From the NCBI GenBank assembly GCA_050729795.1, contig JBOHME010000003.1, forward strand, positions 34,120 to 98,119: a stretch of DNA of 64,000 nucleotides. The letters run 5' to 3'. The notes beneath the pieces are model-generated. The model had not been told where the DNA came from. It ran no database searches and worked only from the letters and a program-made list of their open reading frames with translations. The stretch is from AP-15 sp050729795. GTDB lineage: Bacteria; Pseudomonadota; Alphaproteobacteria; ATCC43930; CGMCC-115725. Shown here piece after piece: positions 7,769-15,487 of this stretch (the stretch's first letter is position 1; each line of letters opens with the position of its first letter). The position numbers were made by a program, and so were the translations under genes.

Positions 7769-8644
7769 TCAGTTCAACAGGCCGGCGCCGCGCATCGCCC
7801 GCGCCACCCGTTCCTGCGTCTCGGACGTGGTCTGCCACAGCGGCAGCCGCACCGTCGGCTCGCATTTGCCGAGCAGCGAGGCGGCATATTTGACCGGAGC
7901 GGGGCTGGTTTCGGCGAACAGCGCGTCGTGCAGCGGGACGAGCCGCTCGTTGATGCGCCGCACCGCCGCGACATCACCCTTCTGCCACGCCTCGTGCATC
8001 TCGGCGAGCAGTCGCGGCGCCACATTGGCGGTAACCGAAATGCAGCCGTCGCCGCCCTGCGCCAGATAGGCGACCGCGGTCGCGTCCTCGCCGGACAGCA
8101 TCGAGAATTCGCCATCGATGTCGATCCGCAGGCGCAGCGGCCGGGCGAGATCGTTGGTCGCGTCCTTGACCCCGACGATGTTCGGCAATTTGGCGAGCCG
8201 GGCCATCGTCGCGTTCGACATGTCCACCGACGAGCGGCCGGGAATGTTGTAGATCACGATCGGCAGATCGACCGCATCGTGCACCGCCTTGAAATGCTGG
8301 TAGAGCCCCTCCTGGGTCGGCTTGTTGTAATAGGGGCAGACGACGAGTGCCGCATCGGCGCCGGCTTCCTTGGCCGCTCGTGTCAGCGCGATCGTATGAT
8401 CGGTCGAATTGGTGCCGGTGCCGGCGATGACCGGAACCCTGCGGTCGGCCGCCTCGGCGCACAGGCTCACGACCCGGCGATGCTCATCGTCATGGAGCGA
8501 TGGCGACTCGCCGGTGGTGCCGCACGGCACGAGACCATGTGTGCCTTGCGCGATCTGCCACGCCACCAGCTCCTGAAACGCACCCTCATCGACGCCCCCG
8601 TTACGGAAGGGCGTGATCAGCGCGACGAGCGATCCCTTGAACAT
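7769..8644 (-). CDS. dapA: 4-hydroxy-tetrahydrodipicolinate synthase DapA
   Basis: DapA condenses pyruvate with aspartate semialdehyde in lysine and diaminopimelate synthesis. The 291-residue TIM barrel is of normal length. Visible motifs are GTTGESPSLHDDEH (pyruvate-binding Thr-Thr), PYYNKPTQEGLYQH (catalytic Tyr), IVIYNIPGRSSVDM, and VGVKDATND, in which the Lys forms the Schiff base. The start ATG has GGGGAGG placed 7-8 bases upstream. The gene is divergent from the lytic transglycosylase across a 189-base gap and leads into smpB; this slt-dapA-smpB order is typical of alphaproteobacteria. Confidence 0.97.
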   Translation of the reverse strand: MFKGSLVALITPFRNGGVDEGAFQELVAWQIAQGTHGLVPCGTTGESPSLHDDEHRRVVSLCAEAADRRVPVIAGTGTNSTDHTIALTRAAKEAGADAALVVCPYYNKPTQEGLYQHFKAVHDAVDLPIVIYNIPGRSSVDMSNATMARLAKLPNIVGVKDATNDLARPLRLRIDIDGEFSMLSGEDATAVAYLAQGGDGCISVTANVAPRLLAEMHEAWQKGDVAAVRRINERLVPLHDALFAETSPAPVKYAASLLGKCEPTVRLPLWQTTSETQERVARAMRGAGLLN

Positions 8645-8833
8645 CGACTCCTCCCCGGATAGGCGTTCAATAAGGAACGACGATAATCCGCGCCGCTCCA
8701 GCCTTCAACAGCGCCGCCAACAACGCCGCACCCCTCGGACCGGGACGGATGAGGCGGCGGGCTTGCCGCGCTCGGCAAAACTCCGTAATGGTCCCTGCCT
8801 CACCTTTGACGCGGCAAGGAAGGGGGGCCAACC

Positions 8834-10798
8834 TTGCTCTGGCTGAGCCGCCTGGTGCTGGCGCTGGTCATGGTCGGTTTGGCGACCGGCCGGGCGCGTG
8901 CCCAAGGACTTGTGGGTTCGGGGCCGGCCGACCCCGGTCTCGCGGCGGCGCGTGCCGTGTTCGCCGCAGCGCGGGCTGGCGATTGGAGCCGGGCCTATGC
9001 GGGGGTGGCGGCGATCAAGGATCCGCTGCTGCTGAAGATGCTGCACTGGGAGGATTACGCCAGCCCCGGCGCCCCCGGCAGCTTTGCCGAGATCGCGGAC
9101 TTCATCACAAAGAACCCGGACTGGCCGCATCAGGCGGCGTTGCGCAAGCACGCCGAAGAAGCACTGGCTGGCGAGAGCGATGCCGTCGCCGCCGCGTGGC
9201 TCGAGCGCTATCCGCCGCTCAGCGCCGCCGGGCTGGTCCGCGCCGCCGAGATAAAGCTCGACGCGGGTAATGTCGCCACCGGCACCGCGGCACTGCGCGC
9301 GGCGTGGATTGGATGCGATTTCAACGCGCTCGACGAGAAGGCTTTTCTCGCCAAGCACGGCGACATGATCCGCCCGGCGGATGACGAAGCCAGGCTCGAT
9401 CGTCTCCTGTGGGTGGGCAGGGTCGAGGAGGCACGGCGGATGCTCGCCCGGGTTCCGCCCGACCGGCGTGAGCTGGCCGAGGCGCGCTTGGCGCTGGCGG
9501 TAGAGGCCCCGGCAGCGCCGCTGCTGGTCGCCGAGGTTCCAGTCGCGCTGCGCACCAATCCCGGCTTACGCTACGAAGAGCTGCGTTGGCAGCGTGAAAA
9601 GGGCACGACCGACGCTGCGGTCGCGATCCTCGAAGCCGATCCCGGCGACCCGGCGCACCCCGCCGCATGGTGGCACGAGCGCCAGATCATCGCGCGCCGG
9701 CTGCTCGCCGCCGGCCATCCCGACCGCGCCTATCGCATTGCCGAGCATCATGGCGTGCTCGCTGGCGACGACGGCTCGAGCGCCGATTTTCTGCTCGGCT
9801 ACATCGCGCTCCGCTATATGAAAAATCCGGCGCTGGCGTTTGATTACTTCTCCCAAATCCTCGCCCGTGCCGACACGCCCTATGCAAAGGCGCGCGCCGG
9901 CTATTGGGGCGGACGGGCGGCAGAAGCCGAGGCGAAATCGGCGCTCGCGAAAAAATGGTATGCCGCCGGGGCCGCGCATATGGCGACCTTCTACGGTCAG
10001 CTCGCGGCGCATGAGCTCGGCAACGACGCGCCGCCCCACCCGGTCGCCGAACCGGTTCCCACCGCGGCCGAGCGCACCGCGTTCGACGCTGAGGAGCTGG
10101 TGCGCGCCGCCCGGATGTTCTTTGCCCTCGGCGATCGCCGCGACGGCAAGGTGCTCCTGCTGCACCTCGCCGATCACGCGCATACGCCGACCGAGTTCGC
10201 GATGCTCGCGGCACTTGCCGAAGAAAACAGGCGCATCGACCTGTCGATCGCTGTCGCCAAGCGGGCGATCGTCGCCGGAACGCCGCTGATGATCCACGGC
10301 TACCCGGTGGTTGCGCTGCCGAGCGGCGGCGATGTCGAGCCCGCGCTGATTTTTGCGATCGTGCGTCAGGAGAGCGCCTTCGACACTGCGGCGGTCAGCC
10401 CGGCGGGGGCGCTCGGACTGATGCAGCTGATGCCGGCGACCGCGATCTCTATGGCCGACAAGCTGTCACTGCCCTTCTCGATCCCGCGATTGACGCTGGA
10501 CGCGATGTACAACCTGAGCTTGGGGCGCGGCTATCTGGAGCATCTGATCGACGATTTCGGCGGCTCCTATGCGCTGGCGATCGCCGCCTACAACGCCGGA
10601 CCGAGCCGGGTGCGGCAGTGGCTCACCGAATATGGCGACCCGCGCGGCGGCGATGTCGATATGGTCGATTGGATCGAGACCATCCCGATCGACGAAACCC
10701 GGCGCTATGTCCAGCGAGTGCTCGAAAATCTGCAGGTCTATCGGGGCCAGGAGAGCCGCAACTCGGCCTTCTCGCTGGTCAGCGATCTCGCCCGCTGA
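8834..10798 (+). CDS. Soluble lytic murein transglycosylase (Slt type)
   Basis: This 654-residue exported enzyme cleaves peptidoglycan glycan strands with formation of anhydro-muramic ends. A signal peptide (residues 1-24, ending GRARA) precedes a long alpha-helical superhelix. The C-terminal lysozyme-like SLT domain (about 505-640) contains FAIVRQESAFDTAAVSPAGA with the catalytic Glu, then GLMQLMPATA and AYNAGPSRVRQW. The start is a TTG at 8834 with an AAGGAAGGGGGG Shine-Dalgarno region and a signal peptide directly after it; no better start is in frame. It is divergent from dapA. Confidence 0.93.
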   Translation: MLWLSRLVLALVMVGLATGRARAQGLVGSGPADPGLAAARAVFAAARAGDWSRAYAGVAAIKDPLLLKMLHWEDYASPGAPGSFAEIADFITKNPDWPHQAALRKHAEEALAGESDAVAAAWLERYPPLSAAGLVRAAEIKLDAGNVATGTAALRAAWIGCDFNALDEKAFLAKHGDMIRPADDEARLDRLLWVGRVEEARRMLARVPPDRRELAEARLALAVEAPAAPLLVAEVPVALRTNPGLRYEELRWQREKGTTDAAVAILEADPGDPAHPAAWWHERQIIARRLLAAGHPDRAYRIAEHHGVLAGDDGSSADFLLGYIALRYMKNPALAFDYFSQILARADTPYAKARAGYWGGRAAEAEAKSALAKKWYAAGAAHMATFYGQLAAHELGNDAPPHPVAEPVPTAAERTAFDAEELVRAARMFFALGDRRDGKVLLLHLADHAHTPTEFAMLAALAEENRRIDLSIAVAKRAIVAGTPLMIHGYPVVALPSGGDVEPALIFAIVRQESAFDTAAVSPAGALGLMQLMPATAISMADKLSLPFSIPRLTLDAMYNLSLGRGYLEHLIDDFGGSYALAIAAYNAGPSRVRQWLTEYGDPRGGDVDMVDWIETIPIDETRRYVQRVLENLQVYRGQESRNSAFSLVSDLAR

Positions 10799-10820
10799 CC
10801 TCCCGGTGCAGCGCCGGCCG

Positions 10821-10904
10821 GATGTGGGTCTCAGGCCGATGCGGGCCTCAGGCCGATGCGGGCCTCAGGCCGATGCGGGCCTCAGGCCGATGCGGGCCTC
10901 AGGG
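10821..10904. repeat. 17-bp tandem repeat, five units
   Basis: The unit gatgcgggcctcaggcc is repeated at 10821, 10838, 10855, 10872 and 10889. The middle three copies are identical, the first has two substitutions, and the last is truncated at its final base. The array fills most of the gap between the transglycosylase stop (10798) and the amidohydrolase start (11007). It has no reading frame of its own that I would trust. Confidence 0.95.
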
Positions 10905-11006
10905 TTGAGCAGTCCGCATCGGAGACCTGCGCAGAACGGCTTAGGCGGGGTCTTGAACCGCGCCTAGAGTTTCCTCGCAGAACCCAACTGACCGGAGGTG
11001 TGCGCC

Positions 11007-12155
11007 ATGCAGTACCGGCGAATCTCGGCCGATTGTCATCTCGACATGCTCTGGCTGCCGCCTGAGCTGTTCACCGCGAACGCGTCGAGCAAAATGAAGG
11101 ACCTGATGCCGTATGTCGCCGAGAATTCGGACGGCGTAAAGCGCTGGACCGACAATAACGGCGCCGAGTACGGCCTTTGCGGCGGCGTCGGCGCCACGGG
11201 CTCGCCGTGGGTCAAGGGCAAGCAGCTGCGGGCCGACAAGATGGCCGAGGCGGGCCTCTATGACGACTACTTTAAGAAAGGGTTGCGCCGGCCCGGCGAC
11301 CCGCATCTCCGCGTCAAGGATATGGACCGCGACGGCGTCGACGCCGAGGTCATCTATGGCATTCTCGCCGCCTGCTCGAAGATGAAGGACCCCGAAGCAG
11401 CCGACGAGATGCTGCGCATTTATAACGACTTCATGCACGCCTTTTCCGGCACCTATCCCGACCGCATGATCGGGCTGGCCTGCCTGCCATACAGCAATAT
11501 TGAAGGCGCCGCGAGGGAAGTCCGCCGGGTCGCCAAGATGGGCATGAAGGGTGTCGAGCTTTCGTGCTCTTGGCATATGACGCCGATGTGGCACCCGACC
11601 TGGGACCCACTGTGGGAAGCGGTCAACGAGACGCAACTACCGCTGCACTTCCATACCTTCCCGGCGACCGACCCCGAGCTGCGCAAATCGCTCGAGCCAA
11701 CGATCGCGCGGCGCATGAGCTATAGCGGGCTGTGCCGGTTCCAGATGACGCTCGCGACGATCTTGACCGACCTGATGGGTGCCGCGGTGTTCGAGCGCTT
11801 TCCGAACATCCGCATGGTGTTGGGCGAAAGCGGCATCGGCTGGATTCCCTATGTGCTCGACCGCATGGATTTCGAGTTCAAGGACCAGTACCAGGACCTC
11901 AAGCTCAAAAAGCTGCCGAGCGAATATTGGCGCAACCAATGCCGGGCGACGTTCCAATACGACCGCGTCGGCACCAAGCTGATCGAGGAGATGGGCGTCG
12001 AGACGCTGATGTGGGGCTCAGACTTCCCGCATCCGGATGGGGTGTGGCCCGAATCGAAAAAATACATCGAGGACCAGTTCAGCCATCTGCCGGGCGAGAT
12101 CACCTTCAAGATGACCTGCGAGAACGCCGGCAAGTTCTACGGGCTGATCAACTGA
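11007..12155 (+). CDS. Amidohydrolase-2 family metal-dependent hydrolase
   Basis: This 382-residue TIM-barrel protein belongs to the amidohydrolase-related family (PF04909, the ACMSD/gamma-resorcylate decarboxylase type). Metal-site motifs are visible: RISADCHLDM near the N-terminus (D-x-H type), LPLHFHTFP in the middle, GESGIGWIPYVLDRMD, and the C-terminal LMWGSDFPHPDGVWP with the conserved Asp. Substrates in this family range from carboxylated aromatics to amides, so no reaction can be named. The start at 11007 has GGAGG 8 bases upstream; the GTG at 10998 overlaps that Shine-Dalgarno and is rejected. A strong terminator follows at 12226-12250. Confidence 0.88.
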   Translation: MQYRRISADCHLDMLWLPPELFTANASSKMKDLMPYVAENSDGVKRWTDNNGAEYGLCGGVGATGSPWVKGKQLRADKMAEAGLYDDYFKKGLRRPGDPHLRVKDMDRDGVDAEVIYGILAACSKMKDPEAADEMLRIYNDFMHAFSGTYPDRMIGLACLPYSNIEGAAREVRRVAKMGMKGVELSCSWHMTPMWHPTWDPLWEAVNETQLPLHFHTFPATDPELRKSLEPTIARRMSYSGLCRFQMTLATILTDLMGAAVFERFPNIRMVLGESGIGWIPYVLDRMDFEFKDQYQDLKLKKLPSEYWRNQCRATFQYDRVGTKLIEEMGVETLMWGSDFPHPDGVWPESKKYIEDQFSHLPGEITFKMTCENAGKFYGLIN

Positions 12156-12225
12156 CCAACAACAAAGCTCTCCCGGCCGATCGGTCGCCGGGCGGAGCAT
12201 AAGAGACCGAAACGAACCTCGCGAA

Positions 12226-12250
12226 GGGCGGCTGCGGCCGCCCTTTTTTT
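12226..12250 (+). terminator. Rho-independent terminator of the amidohydrolase gene
   Basis: A perfect 7-bp GC stem (GGGCGGC / GCCGCCC) closes a TGCG tetraloop and is followed by seven Ts. It stands 70 bases after the amidohydrolase stop codon on the same strand. Confidence 0.9.
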
Positions 12251-12474
12251 CTGCGGCGGACGCGGCCACGATGCCTCTGCATGGAGCAGGAGTTGCCCGC
12301 CGCATTGGCCACCCGAGGAGCCCTACCCTTTTCTCTCCCGAGGGGGTGAGAGGGCGCTCGGTCATTTTTCACTTTTTTGCCCTCGCGTGCTTTCGGATGG
12401 TCGCTGATGATCCCCGCGCGACGGCGACGATGATCCGCGACGCGCCGGAACCATTTTTGGGTGACACAGCGGCG

Positions 12475-13107
12475 ATGAGCAGCGACAACGAAGAGCCGGG
12501 CTTATGGTTGTGGCATGGCGCGGAGCCATCAAAGAGCGAGGAGCCGGCGCAGGGTGCGGCGCCAGCCAAACGCGAGGCGCCATCCGAAATGACACCCGGT
12601 GCGTCCCCATCGCGTGTCGAACGGATCGCGGATCGCCTCCGCTCCGCCATGGGGCGTGCCGGGTGGATCGCACCGCCAGGCGCGATGGCGCTCCTTGCGC
12701 TTGCTGCGCTGGCGGCGGCTCAGCTGCTGCCAAACGGTGGGCCTCGATCACCGAATACCGCAACCGTTCAATCTCAACGACCCCGATCGACGAGCGTTGG
12801 GCGCCGTTCCACTCCCATGCCGCCCATTGCGAAACTGGAACAAGTAGCGATACCGCTGCCCGCATTGCCGGTATTGCCCGCGCCGCACCTCGAACCGGTT
12901 CCGCTGGAGCCGCTATCGGCGACCCAGCCGGCCGCCGGCCGCGCCGTGCACAAAACGCTCGAAAGGCGGGTGGCGCACCGCTCGCGGCGTGCCGCGCGAA
13001 GAGTGCACGCGTCGCTTGCTCACCGGCCGAAACCCATGCTTTGGGCCGATTGCCGCTATCGGTGCGGCTGGATGGAGCCGATGACATGGCACGGCGGGGG
13101 CTACTAG
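12475..13107 (+). CDS. Hypothetical single-helix, proline-rich protein
   Basis: No family was recognised. From the chosen ATG the protein would have 210 residues. It has an acidic, tryptophan-containing start (EEPGLWLWHGAE), a low-complexity stretch, one likely transmembrane helix (about residues 80-100, AMALLALAALAAAQLLP), a proline-rich segment, an Arg/His-rich basic region, and an end with two cysteines and several aromatics (WADCRYRCGWMEPMTWHGG). In-frame ATGs at 12397 and 12430 are possible starts; none has a good Shine-Dalgarno, and GGTGA 9 bases before 12475 is the best available. The open frame on the other strand is similar in length but shows no domain. It may not be a real gene. 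Confidence 0.4.
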   Translation: MSSDNEEPGLWLWHGAEPSKSEEPAQGAAPAKREAPSEMTPGASPSRVERIADRLRSAMGRAGWIAPPGAMALLALAALAAAQLLPNGGPRSPNTATVQSQRPRSTSVGRRSTPMPPIAKLEQVAIPLPALPVLPAPHLEPVPLEPLSATQPAAGRAVHKTLERRVAHRSRRAARRVHASLAHRPKPMLWADCRYRCGWMEPMTWHGGGY

Positions 13108-13216
13108 CCTGACCGCGGCTTCCCGACGGCGGCCCCGGCAGACGATGGGGGCAGGCGATGGGGGCGGGAGGCGTTGACTGGCGCGGACTTCCGTCCAAAT
13201 GCACGGTTCCTGCGCC

Positions 13217-13248
13217 AAAGAAAAATGGCCCCGGGAAAACCCGAGGCC
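13217..13248 (-). terminator. Rho-independent terminator of the small RNA
   Basis: On the minus strand, GGCCTCGGG and CCCGGGGCC form a 9-bp stem with one T-G pair around a TTTT loop, followed by ATTTTTCTTT. It ends the candidate sRNA and is separate from the terminator behind the LysR gene. Confidence 0.88.
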
Positions 13249-13365
13249 AAGTTTGAACAGGGAGGCTTCACGTCTGGGAGACGTAAGGGTCCTAAGACCC
13301 TCTTCCCGGGAGCAAGTCCCGGGAACCCGTATTGGCGAAACACTCGCCAAAAGCTCGTTGCGATG
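13217..13365 (-). ncRNA. Candidate AbcR-like (alpha-r15 type) trans-acting small RNA
   Basis: Read on the minus strand, this unit has a run of stem-loops and no open frame. In order they are a 7-bp stem (13332-13350), a 9-bp TTCCCGGGA stem with a GACTTGC-type loop region (13303-13325), a 6-bp AGGGTC/GACCCT stem (13286-13301), and a 6-bp ACGTCT/AGACGT stem whose loop shows CTCCCA (13270-13284). A single-stranded GCCTCCCTGTTC follows, then a strong terminator. CU-rich anti-Shine-Dalgarno motifs exposed in loops, including CUCCCA, are the hallmark of AbcR sRNAs, which repress ABC-transporter mRNAs with Hfq. It lies just downstream of trxB and an LsrB/VtlR-like gene, the place of abcR genes in Sinorhizobium. 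The 5' end is a guess. Confidence 0.6.
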
Positions 13366-13405
13366 TGGCATCGCGTGGTTGGAAAATGGTCGCTTCGATG
13401 CCGCG

Positions 13406-13424
13406 TTACCAACAGGAATTGGTT
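13406..13424. promoter_or_regulatory. Dyad upstream of the small RNA, possible LysR-type binding site
   Basis: TTACCAACAGGAATTGGTT holds inverted arms ACCAA and TTGGT around 6 bases. This fits the general T-N11-A layout of LysR-type operators. It lies 56 bases upstream of the first sRNA stem and downstream of the LysR terminator, where an activator of the sRNA would bind. In Brucella the orthologue VtlR activates an AbcR sRNA; applying this here is inference. Confidence 0.35.
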
Positions 13425-13437
13425 CTGGCTCGTCTGC

Positions 13438-13458
13438 AAAAACCGCAATCCTCTGCGG
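13438..13458 (-). terminator. Rho-independent terminator of the trxB-LysR operon
   Basis: On the minus strand, CCGCA-GAGGAT-TGCGG forms a 5-bp GC-rich hairpin followed by five Ts. It begins 43 bases after the LysR stop codon. It separates the regulator transcript from the small-RNA unit further downstream. Confidence 0.7.
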
Positions 13459-13500
13459 TCCGAGAAAGTTCGATTTGCCCGTCGGTCGATTCCATCCGGC

Positions 13501-14394
13501 TTATCCGAGTCGGGTTTCGGCGACCTTGCGCAGCAAAAAGTCGCGGAACACGCTGATCCGCTTCGACGCCCGCAATTCTTCCGGGTAGACGAAATAAGCC
13601 TCGACCGGCGGCCCGGCCAGCTCGGGCAGAACCCGCACCAGCTCCGCTTGCTCGCCCGCGATAAAGTCGGACATCGCGGCGATCCCGAGCCCGCTGATCA
13701 CCGCGCGCAGCATCGCATAGAAATTGTTGACCGCGAGGATCGGCTGGCGCTCCTGCCCCGGCTTGGCGCCGGCGTCGAGCAGCCAGTTGACATTGGTCAC
13801 CGGCGGGCGCGCATCCTCGCCGTAGATGATCAGCCGGTGCTTGTCGAGATCCTCGGCGCGCTGCGGCATGCCGTGCTTTTTGATATAGTCGGGTGCGGCA
13901 TAGACATGGCTCGGCACGCTGAGCAGGTGACGCTGGATCAGATCCGGCTGGCGCGGCGGCGACATGCGAATCGCCACATCGGCCTCGCGCATCGACAGGT
14001 CGAGCTCGGTATCGTCGATCACCAGCGCCACCTGAATTTCCGGGTAGAGATCGAGAAACTCGCGGATCCGCGGGGTCAGCCAGGTCGAGCCGAACGCCAC
14101 CGTCGTCGTGATCTTGAGCGGGCCCTTGGGCCGGTCCTTCGATTCGGAAATCAACCCCTCGGCCATGGACAATTTGGCAAAGACTTCGCGCGCGGTGCGA
14201 AACAGCAGCTCGCCCTGCTCGGTCAGGATCAGGCCACGGGCATGGCGATGAAACAGCGGCACGCTCAAGCTCTCCTCGAGCGCGCTGATCTGCCGGCTGA
14301 CCGCCGACTGGCTCAGGTTCAGCGATTCGCCGGCATGGGTGAAGCTGCCGGCCTCGGCAACCGCATGGAACACCCGCAACTTGTCCCAATCCAT
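13501..14394 (-). CDS. lsrB: LysR-type regulator, LsrB/VtlR-like
   Basis: This 297-residue LysR-type regulator begins MDWDKLRVFHAVAEAGSFTH with a winged-helix domain (AGESLNLSQSAVSRQISALE), followed by FHRHARGLILTEQGELLFRT, which closely resembles Sinorhizobium LsrB and Brucella VtlR. The ligand-binding domain covers about residues 90-290. It follows trxB by 46 bases, the same order as in rhizobia, and is followed by its own terminator and a candidate AbcR-like sRNA. The whole protein contains no cysteine, although redox-active cysteines have been reported for Sinorhizobium LsrB. It therefore probably does not sense oxidants by thiol chemistry. Confidence 0.85.
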   Translation of the reverse strand: MDWDKLRVFHAVAEAGSFTHAGESLNLSQSAVSRQISALEESLSVPLFHRHARGLILTEQGELLFRTAREVFAKLSMAEGLISESKDRPKGPLKITTTVAFGSTWLTPRIREFLDLYPEIQVALVIDDTELDLSMREADVAIRMSPPRQPDLIQRHLLSVPSHVYAAPDYIKKHGMPQRAEDLDKHRLIIYGEDARPPVTNVNWLLDAGAKPGQERQPILAVNNFYAMLRAVISGLGIAAMSDFIAGEQAELVRVLPELAGPPVEAYFVYPEELRASKRISVFRDFLLRKVAETRLG

Positions 14395-14440
14395 CCCGCT
14401 TCCCCCGACATCGCCGGCCGCACAGTGGGCGCCGGCCCCG

Positions 14441-15412
14441 TCACTCGGCCGCGCGCATCGTCGCGGCTTCCTCCTGCGCCGCGAGAAACTTCTCCGCCTC
14501 GAGCGCGGCCATGCAACCCAGCCCAGCCGCGGTTACGGCTTGGCGAAAGACCTTATCCTTGACATCGCCCGCTGCAAACACCCCGGCAATGCCGGTCTCG
14601 GCCGAGTCGGGCCGGGTAACCACGTACCCGTCGCGATCGAGTGGGAGCTGACCGGCAACGAGCCCGGTAACCGGGGTATGGCCGATCGCGATAAACACAC
14701 CGTCGCAGGGGTGATCGGACAAGAGGCCCGTGCGCAGGTTGCGCAAACGCACGCCGCTGACCTGCGGCGGCTCCGGCTGGCCGAGGATCTCCTCGACGAC
14801 GCTATCCCAGACGATGTCGATCTTTGGGCTGCGGAACAGCCGCTGCTGCAGGATCTTTTCGGCGCGCAGCGCGTCACGGCGGTGGATCAGGGTCACCCGT
14901 CGCGCATGATTGGTCAGATAGAGCGCCTCCTCGACCGCTGTGTTGCCGCCGCCGACAACGACGACCTCCTTGCCGCGGAAGAAGAACCCGTCGCAGGTGG
15001 CGCAGGCCGAGACCCCGAAGCCGCGAAAGGTGTCCTCGCTCGGCAGCCCCAGCCAGCGCGCCTGTGCGCCGGTCGCCAGGATCACCGTGTCACCGAGATA
15101 GACATCCCCCGAATCGCCGGTCGCGACAAAGGGGCGCTGGCCCAGATCGAGCGATTCAATGAGATCGACAATGATCCGGGTGCCGACATGCCGGGCCTGC
15201 TGCTGCATCTGCTCCATCAGCCACGGACCCTGAACGATATCGGCAAACCCAGGGTAATTCTCGACATCGGTCGTAATCATCAGCTGGCCGCCCGGCTGCA
15301 ACCCGGTCACCATGAGCGGATCGAGATTGGCGCGCGCGGCATAGATCGCCGCGGTATAGCCAGCCGGACCGGCCCCGATGATCAGAACTTTGCCGTGGTG
15401 GCGTTCGGACAT
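14441..15412 (-). CDS. trxB: Thioredoxin reductase TrxB
   Basis: This 323-residue flavoenzyme passes electrons from NADPH through FAD to thioredoxin. The FAD-binding glycine motif IIGAGPAGYTAAIYAAR is at the N-terminus. The redox disulfide is Cys137-Ala-Thr-Cys140 in SACATCDG, and the NADPH site follows as VVGGGNTAVEEALYL. The C-terminal GVFAAGDVKDKVFRQAVTAA closes the FAD site. The length is normal. It heads the trxB-lsrB operon. The Lrp gene, which is next to trxB in rhizobia, is here 5.7 kb away with five other genes in between. Confidence 0.97.
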   Translation of the reverse strand: MSERHHGKVLIIGAGPAGYTAAIYAARANLDPLMVTGLQPGGQLMITTDVENYPGFADIVQGPWLMEQMQQQARHVGTRIIVDLIESLDLGQRPFVATGDSGDVYLGDTVILATGAQARWLGLPSEDTFRGFGVSACATCDGFFFRGKEVVVVGGGNTAVEEALYLTNHARRVTLIHRRDALRAEKILQQRLFRSPKIDIVWDSVVEEILGQPEPPQVSGVRLRNLRTGLLSDHPCDGVFIAIGHTPVTGLVAGQLPLDRDGYVVTRPDSAETGIAGVFAAGDVKDKVFRQAVTAAGLGCMAALEAEKFLAAQEEAATMRAAE

Positions 15413-15487
15413 GTTGCAAAATTCCAGTCGCTGCGGACGCTTACTATATTATTCGCCCGGTCCGCAACTTTAAGCTGGCGCGGCCCG

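Noticed and set aside
10821..10904. The 17-bp array as a CRISPR
   Set aside because: The units follow one another directly without spacers and no cas gene is present.
12362..13204. Minus-strand open frame of 280 codons opposite the hypothetical protein
   Set aside because: It has Arg/Pro/Ser-rich shadow composition and no domain, and its 3' end runs towards the amidohydrolase terminator.
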